Shown: positions 13,520 through 20,397 of the stretch, piece after piece
Numbering within the stretch: the stretch's first letter is position 1
Layout: each line of letters opens with the position of its first letter
Virus record (IMG/VR): IMGVR_UViG_3300044489_000484
Location: 1-23,593 of that record
Length of the DNA stretch: 23,593 nucleotides
Strand: one strand, 5' to 3'
Origin: a virus
Made by a program: the position numbers and the translations under genes
The notes under the pieces: generated by a model
The model's database searches: none
What the model was told of the DNA's origin: nothing
Seen by the model: only the letters and a program-made list of their open reading frames with translations

Positions 13520-13927
13520 ATGTCCCATTACAGCGAAGTCTTGATCGAGTTGACCGATGAGGGCTGCCTGGTGGCGGCCCTCGGTCGTTTGGGGTTCAAG
13601 GGCAAGGTGGAGGTGCACCGGGAAGCTCAGGCCCTTTACGGCTACCAGGGAGACGTGCGGGCGCAAAAGGCCCACATTATCATCCGGCAACAGCACGTGG
13701 GTCCCGCGGCCAACGACCTAGGGTTCGAACGGCAGGCTGACGGCAAGTATCGGGTCTGGGTGTCGGACTATGACCAACGTTACAACAAATATGATGACGC
13801 CTGGCTGGGGAGGCTCAAGCAGGCTTACGGGGTGGAAAAAGCCCGGGCCGAAGCCAAGAAGAAGGGATACCAGGTCAGTGAAAAGAAATTGGACGATGGT
13901 CGCATTCGGCTGGTCCTTAGGAGGTAG
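13520..13927 (+). CDS. DUF1257 (Ycf35-like) protein
   Basis: A 135-residue protein with the DUF1257 layout: MSHYSEVLIELTDEGCLVAA at the start, a YGYQGDVRAQKAHIIIRQ strand pair, NDLGFERQADGKYRVWVSDY, and the ending KKGYQVSEKKLDDGRIRLVL. The length is normal for the family. Ycf35 is encoded in some chloroplast genomes and in cyanobacteria, and its function is unknown. Here it follows a Ycf46-like ATPase and precedes a DUF2997 protein, and the three probably act as one unit. A GGATAGGAGACAGAG ribosome site precedes the ATG. Confidence 0.8.
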   Translation: MSHYSEVLIELTDEGCLVAALGRLGFKGKVEVHREAQALYGYQGDVRAQKAHIIIRQQHVGPAANDLGFERQADGKYRVWVSDYDQRYNKYDDAWLGRLKQAYGVEKARAEAKKKGYQVSEKKLDDGRIRLVLRR

Positions 13928-13931
13928 TGCT

Positions 13932-14126
13932 ATGAGCGCAGAGATCGTGCTGGAGTTTTGGGAAGACGGCCAGGTCAACCTGGAGGGCAAGGGCTTCAAG
14001 GGCCAGGCGTGCTTCAAGGAGATGCAGTTTTTAAAAGATGCCCTGGGGGTGGAAACCTCTTTCACTAAGAAGCAGGAATTCTACCAAGCGGAGGTCAAAA
14101 GAGATGGCAAGGTCAAAGCGAGGTAA
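13932..14126 (+). CDS. DUF2997-family protein
   Basis: A 64-residue protein matching the DUF2997 pattern: a strand with EIVLEFWEDGQVNLEGKGFK, then GQACFKEMQFLKDALGVETS with the conserved Gly-x-x-Cys, and a short tail holding EFYQAEV. AGGAGG lies just before the ATG, formed by the end of the DUF1257 gene. DUF2997 genes are commonly neighbours of DUF1257 genes; the function is unknown. The next gene overlaps its 3' end. Confidence 0.75.
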   Translation: MSAEIVLEFWEDGQVNLEGKGFKGQACFKEMQFLKDALGVETSFTKKQEFYQAEVKRDGKVKAR

Positions 14127-14280
14127 GGGGCCGGTGCGGGAAGAACACACCCTGGTCTTCACCGAAGACGGCAAGGCTGCCTCCTGGTGGTGGACGCCGG
14201 AAGTTCAAAAGTTGCTCCTGGTCCTGGGGTCCCCCATCCCGGAGATGGATAACCTGATAAACAACCCGTGGTGTGGGTAA
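14104..14280 (+). CDS. Small protein of unknown function
   Basis: A 58-residue protein with a basic N-terminus (MARSKRGKGPVREEH) and a hydrophobic Trp-rich middle (AASWWWTPEVQKLLLVLG). GGAGG lies 8 bases before the ATG, inside the end of the DUF2997 gene, so translation is likely coupled. No motif is recognised. Confidence 0.5.
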   Translation: MARSKRGKGPVREEHTLVFTEDGKAASWWWTPEVQKLLLVLGSPIPEMDNLINNPWCG

Positions 14281-14291
14281 GGGGGTGTGAA

Positions 14292-14507
14292 ATGGCACGA
14301 GTGGTGATCACCATGGAAGGCGGCCTGATTCAGCATATCATGGCTGATCGGGAGGGTATTGAGGTCATGGTGCTGGATTTCGATACCGAAGGCGGGGATG
14401 GCGAGCGCATCCAAGAATTCGAGGGAAATCCGGTGTATGTTTTCCAGGGGGTGGATGACGTGGACCCGGCGCGGGTCGAGGAAATCGAAGCAGCCCTCTT
14501 TAAGTAA
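14292..14507 (+). CDS. Small acidic protein of unknown function
   Basis: A 71-residue protein with a strand-rich start (MARVVITMEGGLIQHIMADR), then GIEVMVLDFDTEGGDGERIQ and an acidic end. Short proteins with this kind of V-V-I-x-x-E-G-G-L-I-Q opening recur in phages and metagenomes without known function. GGGGGTGTGAA leads into the ATG. It is the last gene before a strong terminator. Confidence 0.6.
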   Translation: MARVVITMEGGLIQHIMADREGIEVMVLDFDTEGGDGERIQEFEGNPVYVFQGVDDVDPARVEEIEAALFK

Positions 14508-14577
14508 AACCTCACTCTTTCACCCAGCCCAGGCGTGGCTCCCTGGTTTGGGATGAGGGAGCGATGGTCTCCCAAAA

Positions 14578-14608
14578 AAGGCCGGCAGAGTCCGGCCTTA
14601 ATTTTTTT
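14578..14608 (+). terminator. Strong rho-independent terminator, closing the AAA+/DUF1257 block
   Basis: AAGGCCGG (14578-14585) pairs perfectly with CCGGCCTT (14592-14599) around a 6-nt loop, followed by AATTTTTTT. The next gene's ribosome site begins only a few bases later, so there is no room for a promoter between them. Confidence 0.85.
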
Positions 14609-14622
14609 CAGAGGAGGCAGTG

Positions 14623-15531
14623 ATGAAAAGCAACGGCAATGGCTTTGAAGAGATGGTGGCCATTCAACTGGCCGTGCGTTCCTGGCCGGGGCAGGCCAAG
14701 TTGAGCGCCGAAGACCTGGGGTTGAAGGAAGATGAGGTCCCGGAAATCTTCAGGTTAGGCAACAAGCGCCTCTACCCCGAGGAATGGCGGCAGGTGTTCG
14801 GGGCCCTGGCCAACAAGGCCAGGAGTTACCTCAACGACCACAGCTACCCTTTCGTGGTCGAGTACGTCCGGGCTATCCCCAAACGGAACCTGGCCAGGAT
14901 GGTGGAGCGGCTGGAGGAACTAAAGGCCGACTACCTGGCCCAGGCCGAGGAGTTCGTGGCGCATTACGAGGCCATTCAGGAGCAGTGGCGGGAGAAATAC
15001 CCGGACATCTGGCCGCGGCTGGCCCCCCACTATCCCACCAAAAACCAGCTTCGCCGGCGGTTCGATTTCTTCTGGAGCGTTTTTGATATCAAAGGTGCGG
15101 AGATCAAGGAAGGGAGCGCCCCGGAAATCATCCATGCCTATGAGCGGGCTAAGGAAGAACTCCAGGCGAGATACGAAGAGATGGTGGAAGATGCAGTAGT
15201 TTATCTGCGCAAAAAGGTCCTGGAGGTGGTGACCAATCTCTCTAGCCGCCTGAAAGACGGCCGCATCGTCCGTAACGACACCCTGGAGAGCGTGCGCCGG
15301 GTGGAAGATTGGTTCCGGGACCTCAACATCTTCGGCGACCGCCAGGTGGAAGAGGCCTTGGGCAAACTGCGGGCTTCCCTCAATGGCACCGATTACGAGA
15401 CCTTGAAAGACAACGAGGGTCTGAAGCAGCAGTTGGCGAACCTGGCTGACCAGGTGGCCGCGGCCGCGGGAAAGCTGGATGACGTGAGCACTATCTCCGG
15501 CAACTATAAGAGGATGATTGATCTCAACTAA
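14623..15531 (+). CDS. DUF3150-like protein
   Basis: A 302-residue, largely helical protein. RLYPEEWRQVFGALANKARS, YPFVVEYVRAIPKRNLARM and the coiled-coil-like VERLEELKADYLAQAEEFVA fit the DUF3150 pattern, whose members often lie near AAA+ ATPases and are of unknown function. The C-terminal half is helical and ends in LNGTDYETLKDNEGLKQQL and an Ala-rich helix. The ATG was preferred to the GTG just ahead because GAGGAGG is better spaced. It comes directly after a terminator, so it needs read-through or a promoter upstream of that terminator. Confidence 0.6.
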   Translation: MKSNGNGFEEMVAIQLAVRSWPGQAKLSAEDLGLKEDEVPEIFRLGNKRLYPEEWRQVFGALANKARSYLNDHSYPFVVEYVRAIPKRNLARMVERLEELKADYLAQAEEFVAHYEAIQEQWREKYPDIWPRLAPHYPTKNQLRRRFDFFWSVFDIKGAEIKEGSAPEIIHAYERAKEELQARYEEMVEDAVVYLRKKVLEVVTNLSSRLKDGRIVRNDTLESVRRVEDWFRDLNIFGDRQVEEALGKLRASLNGTDYETLKDNEGLKQQLANLADQVAAAAGKLDDVSTISGNYKRMIDLN

Positions 15532-15579
15532 TGGGGCGGATTCGGATAACCCGGCGCCCCTCATCTTTTGGAGGAAGGA

Positions 15580-15759
15580 ATGTACCATAATCCGGCTGGC
15601 GTCCAAATCCTCATTTCTACTGTGAGGAACTGCGGGAAAGACCTTTGGGAGAAACATAGACGGTGGCGGAATCCTAACTCGGCGCCACCGATGTTTAAGA
15701 CCCTTGAAGGCAACTTACTTTGCCAAAATTGTTTTTTAAGAAGGGAGGCAAGAACATGA
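15580..15759 (+). CDS. Small protein with C-terminal CxxC
   Basis: A 59-residue basic protein ending in LLCQNCFLRREART, a single CxxC that could be half of a metal site. GGAGGAAGGA precedes the ATG. A GC-rich hairpin (GGGGCG 15533-15538 with CGCCCC 15555-15560, with an inner CGG/CCG) ends 19 bases before the start and is followed by a short T-run. It overlaps the next gene as ATGA. Confidence 0.55.
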   Translation: MYHNPAGVQILISTVRNCGKDLWEKHRRWRNPNSAPPMFKTLEGNLLCQNCFLRREART

Positions 15760-16337
15760 GCGCGCCAACCTCTGCGGCGACCATCATGTTTCCGGCGAAA
15801 TGTTTTGATCAGGAGATCAAGCGATTGCTGGAAAAGGAATACGACATCGAATTTAAACCCCAAATCTTCGGACCCAGCCGGGAGATGGAAATCCATCTCG
15901 TTTACGATTCCATGGAATTTGCCGTTCAAGACGGTCTGATCGTTTTTCACAACGGCGAGGCCCGCTACGGGGAATTCCACGAACTGGAAGAGCTGCTGGT
16001 GAAGAAGGGGATTCCCTTTGACCGGGAAAGCTCCATGGATTATGACCGCCCGCCGGAGACGCGGGTTTTCCGCCCCACGAATCCCCCGTTTGATGCCCAT
16101 ATCCCGGACGATCAGAGTTCCGGAACACTGAAGCGCCTTCTCAAGGCGGCCAAGGGCATCTTGCCTCATTTCAACAACCCGAGAGAAGGAGGGAGCCCGA
16201 GACAACGACAGAATCAGGGAATAGCTCCACGTCTATATGAGGAAGAAGTCTTGGAGCTTGAGGCGGCGATTAAAGAGGCCGAATCCCTCATGCCCTCTTA
16301 CGCTCCTTTGACGGATTGGAAGGAGGCCATGTCATGA
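15756..16337 (+). CDS. Unknown protein, 193 residues
   Basis: The N-terminal half looks like a compact alpha/beta domain (CFDQEIKRLLEKEYDIEFKP, EIHLVYDSMEFAVQDGLIVF, EFHELEELLVKKGIPFDRES). A disordered Pro/Arg-rich middle (about 105-150) and a final acidic helix (EEEVLELEAAIKEAESLMPS) follow. No family recognised. The N-terminal half might be a small nucleic-acid or inhibitor fold. The start is the ATG of an ATGA overlap behind AAGGGAGG. Confidence 0.55.
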   Translation: MSAPTSAATIMFPAKCFDQEIKRLLEKEYDIEFKPQIFGPSREMEIHLVYDSMEFAVQDGLIVFHNGEARYGEFHELEELLVKKGIPFDRESSMDYDRPPETRVFRPTNPPFDAHIPDDQSSGTLKRLLKAAKGILPHFNNPREGGSPRQRQNQGIAPRLYEEEVLELEAAIKEAESLMPSYAPLTDWKEAMS

Positions 16338-16621
16338 CCGGCCCTATCACCTGCGAGAGCGGCGAATGCCACATATGTGGCGATGAACACGAACTCGATG
16401 GACTTCAAGACGGCCTGTGCTACGTCTGCCGGGAACTGCCTGAAGGCTCTTACGAGTGGCATCTTGCCATCTGCTTCAAGGGGGGAGACCCCTCCAGCGA
16501 TGAACGAGGCGCCTTCCGGTCCGGCTGGCTCCGGGGTATCAGCGAGGCAGAAGAAAAGTTCAAAAAAATGACCGGGATTGAGATCGACCTGGGTTTGGAC
16601 CCGAAGGAGGCCGGGTCATGA
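16334..16621 (+). CDS. Small zinc-binding protein with two CxxC motifs
   Basis: A 95-residue protein with CHICGDEH and CYVCRELP near the N-terminus, forming a likely four-cysteine zinc site, followed by a helix (GISEAEEKFKKMTGIEIDLG). AAGGAGG lies ahead of the ATG, and both ends are ATGA overlaps. Function unknown; a DNA- or protein-binding adaptor is plausible. Confidence 0.6.
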   Translation: MTGPITCESGECHICGDEHELDGLQDGLCYVCRELPEGSYEWHLAICFKGGDPSSDERGAFRSGWLRGISEAEEKFKKMTGIEIDLGLDPKEAGS

Positions 16622-16818
16622 TCGAATGCCGCGGCCGCAACGGCTGGTTTAAGTTGCATGAGGCAACCGCCTTTGTTTCCGGCAGTGCCCATGCCTCAAT
16701 ATCTCTCCAATCGAAAAAGCCTTACAGCGATATGCCCCCCATCTATTTCGCCGGTCCCAAGGCAGAGATCGAGGCCTTGCTGCTGGACCTGCTGGAGAAA
16801 GTGAGGGCGAGGGCATGA
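16618..16818 (+). CDS. Small protein of unknown function, 66 residues
   Basis: Short alpha/beta protein (WFKLHEATAFVSGSAHASIS, then a C-terminal helix AEIEALLLDLLEKVRARA). It is linked by ATGA overlaps to genes on both sides, the main evidence that it is translated. No recognisable family. Confidence 0.55.
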   Translation: MIECRGRNGWFKLHEATAFVSGSAHASISLQSKKPYSDMPPIYFAGPKAEIEALLLDLLEKVRARA

Positions 16819-17129
16819 ATGAGCATGGTTTAAATATTCGCTTTCTTGCGCAAGGGATGATCAAACTCACCCCGAACGAGTTGCCGGAAGGCTTCTTCTC
16901 CTGGTCCCGGAAAGACCAGATCGGCTGGGTAAAGGAGTATTGGGACAGTCTCTCAAGAGAAGACCTGCTGCAAGGGGTATCCTACCTTACTATCGAGGAG
17001 GATTCGGTCCCGGATTGCTTGGAGGCGGATAACGAGAATTATGACATCCTGGCCCGGACCCCGGCCTGGGCTGCCTTTAACCGGCCGGGGTCAAGCGTCT
17101 TGGAGCCGGTGGAAACAGAGGAGGAGTGA
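16815..17129 (+). CDS. Unknown protein, 104 residues
   Basis: An acidic protein with a helical middle (KDQIGWVKEYWDSLSREDLL) and an acidic end (VLEPVETEEE). The start overlaps the previous stop as ATGA. A GAGGAG at its own 3' end serves as the ribosome site of the next gene. No family recognised. Confidence 0.55.
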   Translation: MNEHGLNIRFLAQGMIKLTPNELPEGFFSWSRKDQIGWVKEYWDSLSREDLLQGVSYLTIEEDSVPDCLEADNENYDILARTPAWAAFNRPGSSVLEPVETEEE

Positions 17130-17133
17130 ACCC

Positions 17134-17331
17134 ATGCCAGTAATAGGTCTTGAAAATGTAGAGCACCCCGAAAACGGGGTGATCACGGTGGACCTGGACT
17201 TGCTGCGGGAGCAGCTTGCTTGGCTCGAAAATCTTCCAGGTTATGACGCGTGCATCCCGGTTTGTGAAGAGCGGGAAGGTCTTCTAAACCTGCTGGGAGG
17301 CATTATCGACCTGGCAAACCCGGAGGACTGA
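17134..17331 (+). CDS. Small acidic protein of unknown function, 65 residues
   Basis: Contains VITVDLDLLREQLAWLENLP and a helix EEREGLLNLLGGIIDLANPE. AGGAGGAG lies about 8 bases before the ATG, and the stop overlaps the DUF488 start as TGATG. Coupling to the DUF488 gene suggests a shared process. No motif is recognised. Confidence 0.55.
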   Translation: MPVIGLENVEHPENGVITVDLDLLREQLAWLENLPGYDACIPVCEEREGLLNLLGGIIDLANPED

Positions 17332-17687
17332 TGCATACCAGCAACTTTTGGAGGTTTTATCGCAGCGAGGACCTGCGCTTGGTCTCCATCGCCCTGAAGA
17401 CCCCGGAGTGGTTCCAAGGCAGGCAATACCCGGCTCTGGCGCCTACCCGGAAAATGCTCAAGATGTGCGAGATCAAATACCGGGTGGCTTACCAAAAAAT
17501 CCTGAACCGGCTGGACCCACGCCAGGTTTACGAAGACCTGGGACCGGACGCGATCTTGCTATGCTGGGAGCAACCCGGGGAATTCTGCCACCGGCGTCTG
17601 GTGGCGGAGTGGCTGGAGAAGCATTTAGGCGTGGAGGTGCCGGAACTGTCCTCAAATTATGACCAAAGGCAAAACAACCTGTTCTAA
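17331..17687 (+). CDS. DUF488-family protein, copy 2
   Basis: A 118-residue DUF488 protein. The signature AILLCWEQPGEFCHRRLVAE, with the CHRR core, aligns directly with copy 1 (FVMLCFEAPGVFCHRRVVAV at 4415-4819). Both also share a helix of the form ILNRLDP/VLDRLDP just before it. The N-terminus differs. Having two diverged copies in one element suggests a specialised use rather than housekeeping; the biochemical function is unknown. The start overlaps the preceding gene. Confidence 0.75.
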   Translation: MHTSNFWRFYRSEDLRLVSIALKTPEWFQGRQYPALAPTRKMLKMCEIKYRVAYQKILNRLDPRQVYEDLGPDAILLCWEQPGEFCHRRLVAEWLEKHLGVEVPELSSNYDQRQNNLF

Positions 17688-17700
17688 GGAGGCGTGAACG

Positions 17701-17898
17701 ATGCCGTTTTACTTGAGACACTCCATCCGGGAAACTCGGACTGTTTACCTGGTGGAAGGCAAGGACCAAGAGGACGCCGAGCAGCATGACGGCGAATACC
17801 TGGGCTACGTGGACGGGGACGACACCGCTTGTGAGTGGTTCGGTCCCTTTGCAACCAAAGAGGAAGCCCTGAAGAGCGATCAAGCCTGGGTGGAGTAA
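17701..17898 (+). CDS. Small acidic protein of unknown function, 65 residues
   Basis: A beta-rich short protein (MPFYLRHSIRETRTVYLVEG, EYLGYVDGDDTACEWFGPFA) with a C-terminal helix. AAGGAGG lies 8 bases before the ATG. The composition resembles phage-encoded inhibitor-like or DNA-mimic proteins, but there is no specific evidence. It is the last gene before the ParB leader. Confidence 0.5.
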   Translation: MPFYLRHSIRETRTVYLVEGKDQEDAEQHDGEYLGYVDGDDTACEWFGPFATKEEALKSDQAWVE

Positions 17899-17922
17899 CC
17901 AGGGTTACTTTAAGTAATCCCT
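17895..17922. promoter_or_regulatory. Overlapping inverted repeats upstream of the parB-like gene (operator or centromere candidate)
   Basis: GTAACC-AG-GGTTAC (17895-17908) is a perfect 6-bp inverted repeat. It overlaps a second symmetry, GGGTTACTTTAAGTAATCCC (17902-17921). Together they give three GTTAC/GTAAC/GTAAT half-sites in 28 bp, ending 22 bases before the ParB-family start codon. Autoregulation by, or a binding centre for, that ParB is a reasonable inference. Confidence 0.45.
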
Positions 17923-17944
17923 AAATTAAACTGAGGAGGTTTTT

Positions 17945-19066
17945 ATGGCCAAGAAACCCACCGGCGATTGCGCCACCTGCTCCTTTTGGCGCAGGAAAGC
18001 CAGCCCCGTCAAGGGCAAGCTCATTCCCGGGGGTACCGGGAAATGCACCCGGAAAGAGGGGCTGTGCGAGAACCCAAAAGTAAAGGACCCTCGTCCCGAA
18101 CGGAAGGGGAAACCCAAAAAAGAAGGGGGCCTGCCCGAACAGGCCCCCGACATTCAAAAATCTGGAACGGGATTAGTTGCGTTGGCTTCAATATACCCGA
18201 ACCCTGGCCAGCCCCGCAAGGTTTTTCCTAAGGCGGCCCTGGAAGAGTTGGCCCTGTCCATCAAGGAGCAAGGTCTGATCGAACCCCTGGTGGTAGTGGC
18301 CAGGGGTGAGAAGTTCATGCTCATTGCCGGGGAGCGGCGCTGGCGGGCTTGCCAGATGGCCGGATTAACTGACGCCCCGGTAAGAATCCTGGAGGCCGAC
18401 GACCGCCAGATCGCGGAGATGGCCCTGGTTGAGAACATACAGCGCCAGGACCTGACTCCCCTGGAAGAGGCCCGGGCCTTCAAGGAGATGCTGGAGAAAA
18501 ACGGCTACACCAAGGAGGAACTGGCCCAGAAGCTGGGGTTCAAGCAGGTCTGGCGAGTGGATGAGCGTTTGTCGCTCTTGAATCTGGCCCCGAAGTTCCA
18601 AGATGCGCTGACTTTCGGGGTCATTACCCCTTCCCAGGCCTTTGAAATCAGCCGTCTTCAGGACGCTGAGGACCAGGAAGTGGTGTTCCGCAAGATCAAG
18701 GCCGGGGAACTCACTACTTATAACCATCTCCGGCGTTTCGTTAATGCCATGGTGGACTCGAAGAAGGATAAGGTCCTGTTTACAATGCCCAAAAAGCAGG
18801 ACCTGGAGGTCGTCTCCCGCTGGGAAAAGACCTTGGACGCGGTCACCGGATTGATTGTCAAGTCTTTTTCGCCTGAAGACTGCAAGGTGCTGGCCCGGGT
18901 CTGCCAGGGTAACGCCCAGGTGAACCTGATAAAGGTCGATATGATCATCAAGCACCTGAACCTGGTGAAAAAGGCCATGCTGGAAAACGCCAGCCGCCAG
19001 GAAGTTTACGGCATCATTAATGGCGGTGGGAACCTTGTACCGGTGGAAAACTTGAGCACGGCATAA
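17945..19066 (+). CDS. parB: ParB/RepB/Spo0J-family DNA-binding protein with N-terminal Cys cluster
   Basis: A 373-residue protein. A zinc-like N-terminus (C9-x2-C12, C34-x6-C41) precedes the ParB core. Within it, NPGQPRKVFPKAALEELALS and MLIAGERRWRACQMAGL form the CTP-binding fold and ENIQRQDLTPLEEARAF the next motif. A helix-turn-helix (GYTKEELAQKLGFKQVWRVD) and a helical C-terminus follow. Classical ParB spreads from parS and segregates DNA with ParA, but no ParA is visible here. It may act as a regulator, a DNA-marking factor, or a partner of a host ParA. GAGGAGG precedes the ATG. Paired inverted repeats upstream and a palindrome downstream are candidate binding sites. Confidence 0.88.
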   Translation: MAKKPTGDCATCSFWRRKASPVKGKLIPGGTGKCTRKEGLCENPKVKDPRPERKGKPKKEGGLPEQAPDIQKSGTGLVALASIYPNPGQPRKVFPKAALEELALSIKEQGLIEPLVVVARGEKFMLIAGERRWRACQMAGLTDAPVRILEADDRQIAEMALVENIQRQDLTPLEEARAFKEMLEKNGYTKEELAQKLGFKQVWRVDERLSLLNLAPKFQDALTFGVITPSQAFEISRLQDAEDQEVVFRKIKAGELTTYNHLRRFVNAMVDSKKDKVLFTMPKKQDLEVVSRWEKTLDAVTGLIVKSFSPEDCKVLARVCQGNAQVNLIKVDMIIKHLNLVKKAMLENASRQEVYGIINGGGNLVPVENLSTA

Positions 19067-19095
19067 ACCGAGGCTTCAAGACGTGATGTGCAAAA

Positions 19096-19117
19096 GCGAG
19101 TGATTCGAATCACCCGC
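19096..19117. promoter_or_regulatory. 14-bp perfect palindrome downstream of parB
   Basis: GTGATTCGAATCAC (19100-19113) is fully self-complementary and is flanked by GCG and CGC, which extend the pairing to about 17 bp in total. It sits between the parB-like gene and the clamp gene. It could be a ParB or repressor site, or the stem of a weak terminator. Confidence 0.5.
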
Positions 19118-19148
19118 CTTTGTCATTTTCGGAAGACATCAATATTAG

Positions 19149-19171
19149 GGCCTGCTTTTAGCGGGCCTTTT
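19149..19171 (+). terminator. Rho-independent terminator after the parB-like gene
   Basis: GGCCTGC pairs with GCGGGCC (one G-U) around TTTTA and is followed by TTTT. It ends 23 bases before the dnaN start codon, leaving no room for a promoter after it. Confidence 0.65.
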
Positions 19172-19194
19172 CAAATTTTGAGGAGGAAATCGAC

Positions 19195-20325
19195 ATGCAG
19201 GTGAATATCGAACGCGAGATTTTGTTAAAAGGCATCGGCCACGCCCTGGGCGTGGTGGATAAACGGGGAAGTCTCCCCATCTTGAGCCATTGCCTGCTGC
19301 AAACCAACGGCAACGGCGTCTATATTTCGGCCACCGACTTGGAGGTCAGCTTCCGGGGTTTTTATCCCGCGGAAGTGAAGGAAGCAGGCGCCCTCTCGGT
19401 TCAGGCCGGGTTTTTCAACAATATCCTCAAGGACCTGCCCAAGGGTCCCCTGGCCCTGGTGGGCACGGACAAGGCCGCCATGGAGATCAGGACCGGAGAT
19501 TCCCATTATCAACTTTACGGCCTGGCCGCGGACGAGTTTCCCGTCATCCCGGAAGCAGGCGAAGAGAACCTGGTGGAGGTGGAAAGCCGGCTGCTCAAAG
19601 AGATGATCCAGAAGACCATCTTTTCGGTATCAGGCGAAGACCTGCAATTCAACCTCTCCGGCATCTTCTGGGAGAAAGTGGAAACCGAGGAGGACGACTT
19701 CCTCCGCCTGGTCTCCACCGATGGCCACCGTCTCACCCTGGTGGAACGGGTTTTCCCCGGAAGTGAAAAGATGGACCTGGGTGAGGGCATCCTGGTTCCC
19801 TATAAGGCCATGAGGGAAATCGGCCGGTTCCTGGACGGCCAGGAGAAGGTGAGCCTGGGGCTGAGCAAGAAAACTCTGGTATTGCAGGCAGCCGATAAGC
19901 ATCTCTTTATCCGGCTCCTGGACCGCAAGTTCCCCGAGTACCGGCGCATCATCCCGGAAGGCTTTGCTTACCGCTTCTCGGTCAACCGCAAAGAACTCAC
20001 CGACACCCTGAAGCGCATCGCCCAGCTTTCCTCGGACCGTTTCAAAGGGGTGATCTTCAACCTGGCCACAGACTCCGCGGAGGTCACCTTCGCCAACCCG
20101 GACGTGGGGGAAGGCCGGGAACTGCTGCAGGTGACCCTGGAGGAGGGTGACGCAGACCAGCTTCCCCTGGAAGTGGGCTTCAACGCCCGCTATCTTCTGG
20201 AGCCGCTCCAGGCCATGGCCAGCGACACGGTCTTCCTGGAGATCAATGACCGGGATCACCCCTGCCGGCTCATGGGACCGGGAGATTCCCATTACTTCAG
20301 CATTGTGATGCCAATGAGTCTCTAA
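19195..20325 (+). CDS. dnaN: DNA polymerase III beta subunit (sliding clamp)
   Basis: A 376-residue protein, the normal clamp length, with all three clamp domains. Typical pieces are GSLPILSHCLLQTNGNGVYI and ATDLEVSFRGF in domain 1, VSTDGHRLTLVERVF in domain 2, and FKGVIFNLATDSAEVTFANP and the hydrophobic C-terminus IVMPMSL in domain 3. It tethers the polymerase to DNA and serves as a loading dock for repair and replication factors. GAGGAGG precedes the ATG. A host dnaN normally lies beside dnaA and recF, so a clamp among phage-like genes is most likely the element's own copy, letting it build or redirect a replisome. Confidence 0.93.
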   Translation: MQVNIEREILLKGIGHALGVVDKRGSLPILSHCLLQTNGNGVYISATDLEVSFRGFYPAEVKEAGALSVQAGFFNNILKDLPKGPLALVGTDKAAMEIRTGDSHYQLYGLAADEFPVIPEAGEENLVEVESRLLKEMIQKTIFSVSGEDLQFNLSGIFWEKVETEEDDFLRLVSTDGHRLTLVERVFPGSEKMDLGEGILVPYKAMREIGRFLDGQEKVSLGLSKKTLVLQAADKHLFIRLLDRKFPEYRRIIPEGFAYRFSVNRKELTDTLKRIAQLSSDRFKGVIFNLATDSAEVTFANPDVGEGRELLQVTLEEGDADQLPLEVGFNARYLLEPLQAMASDTVFLEINDRDHPCRLMGPGDSHYFSIVMPMSL

Positions 20326-20349
20326 AGGTAAAAACCAATCTTTTCAACC

Positions 20350-20385
20350 GGGGGAGGTGATGAAGGTCACCTTCCCCATTCTTTT
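20350..20385 (+). terminator. Hairpin terminator or leader structure between the clamp and next gene
   Basis: An 11-bp stem (20350-20360 with 20367-20377, one G-U pair) with loop TGAAGG is followed by ATTCTTTT. An internal GGGGGAGGTG-ATG ribosome-site-like sequence lies within the stem. It ends 20 bases before the next start codon. Confidence 0.6.
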
Positions 20386-20397
20386 AAGGAGGAATCA

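Noticed and set aside
19090-19125. tRNA T-arm remnant (attR) at the palindrome after parB
   Set aside because: It shares only TTCGAAT with the tRNA. The flanking bases do not form a 5-bp T stem and do not match the tRNA-Gln 3' end.
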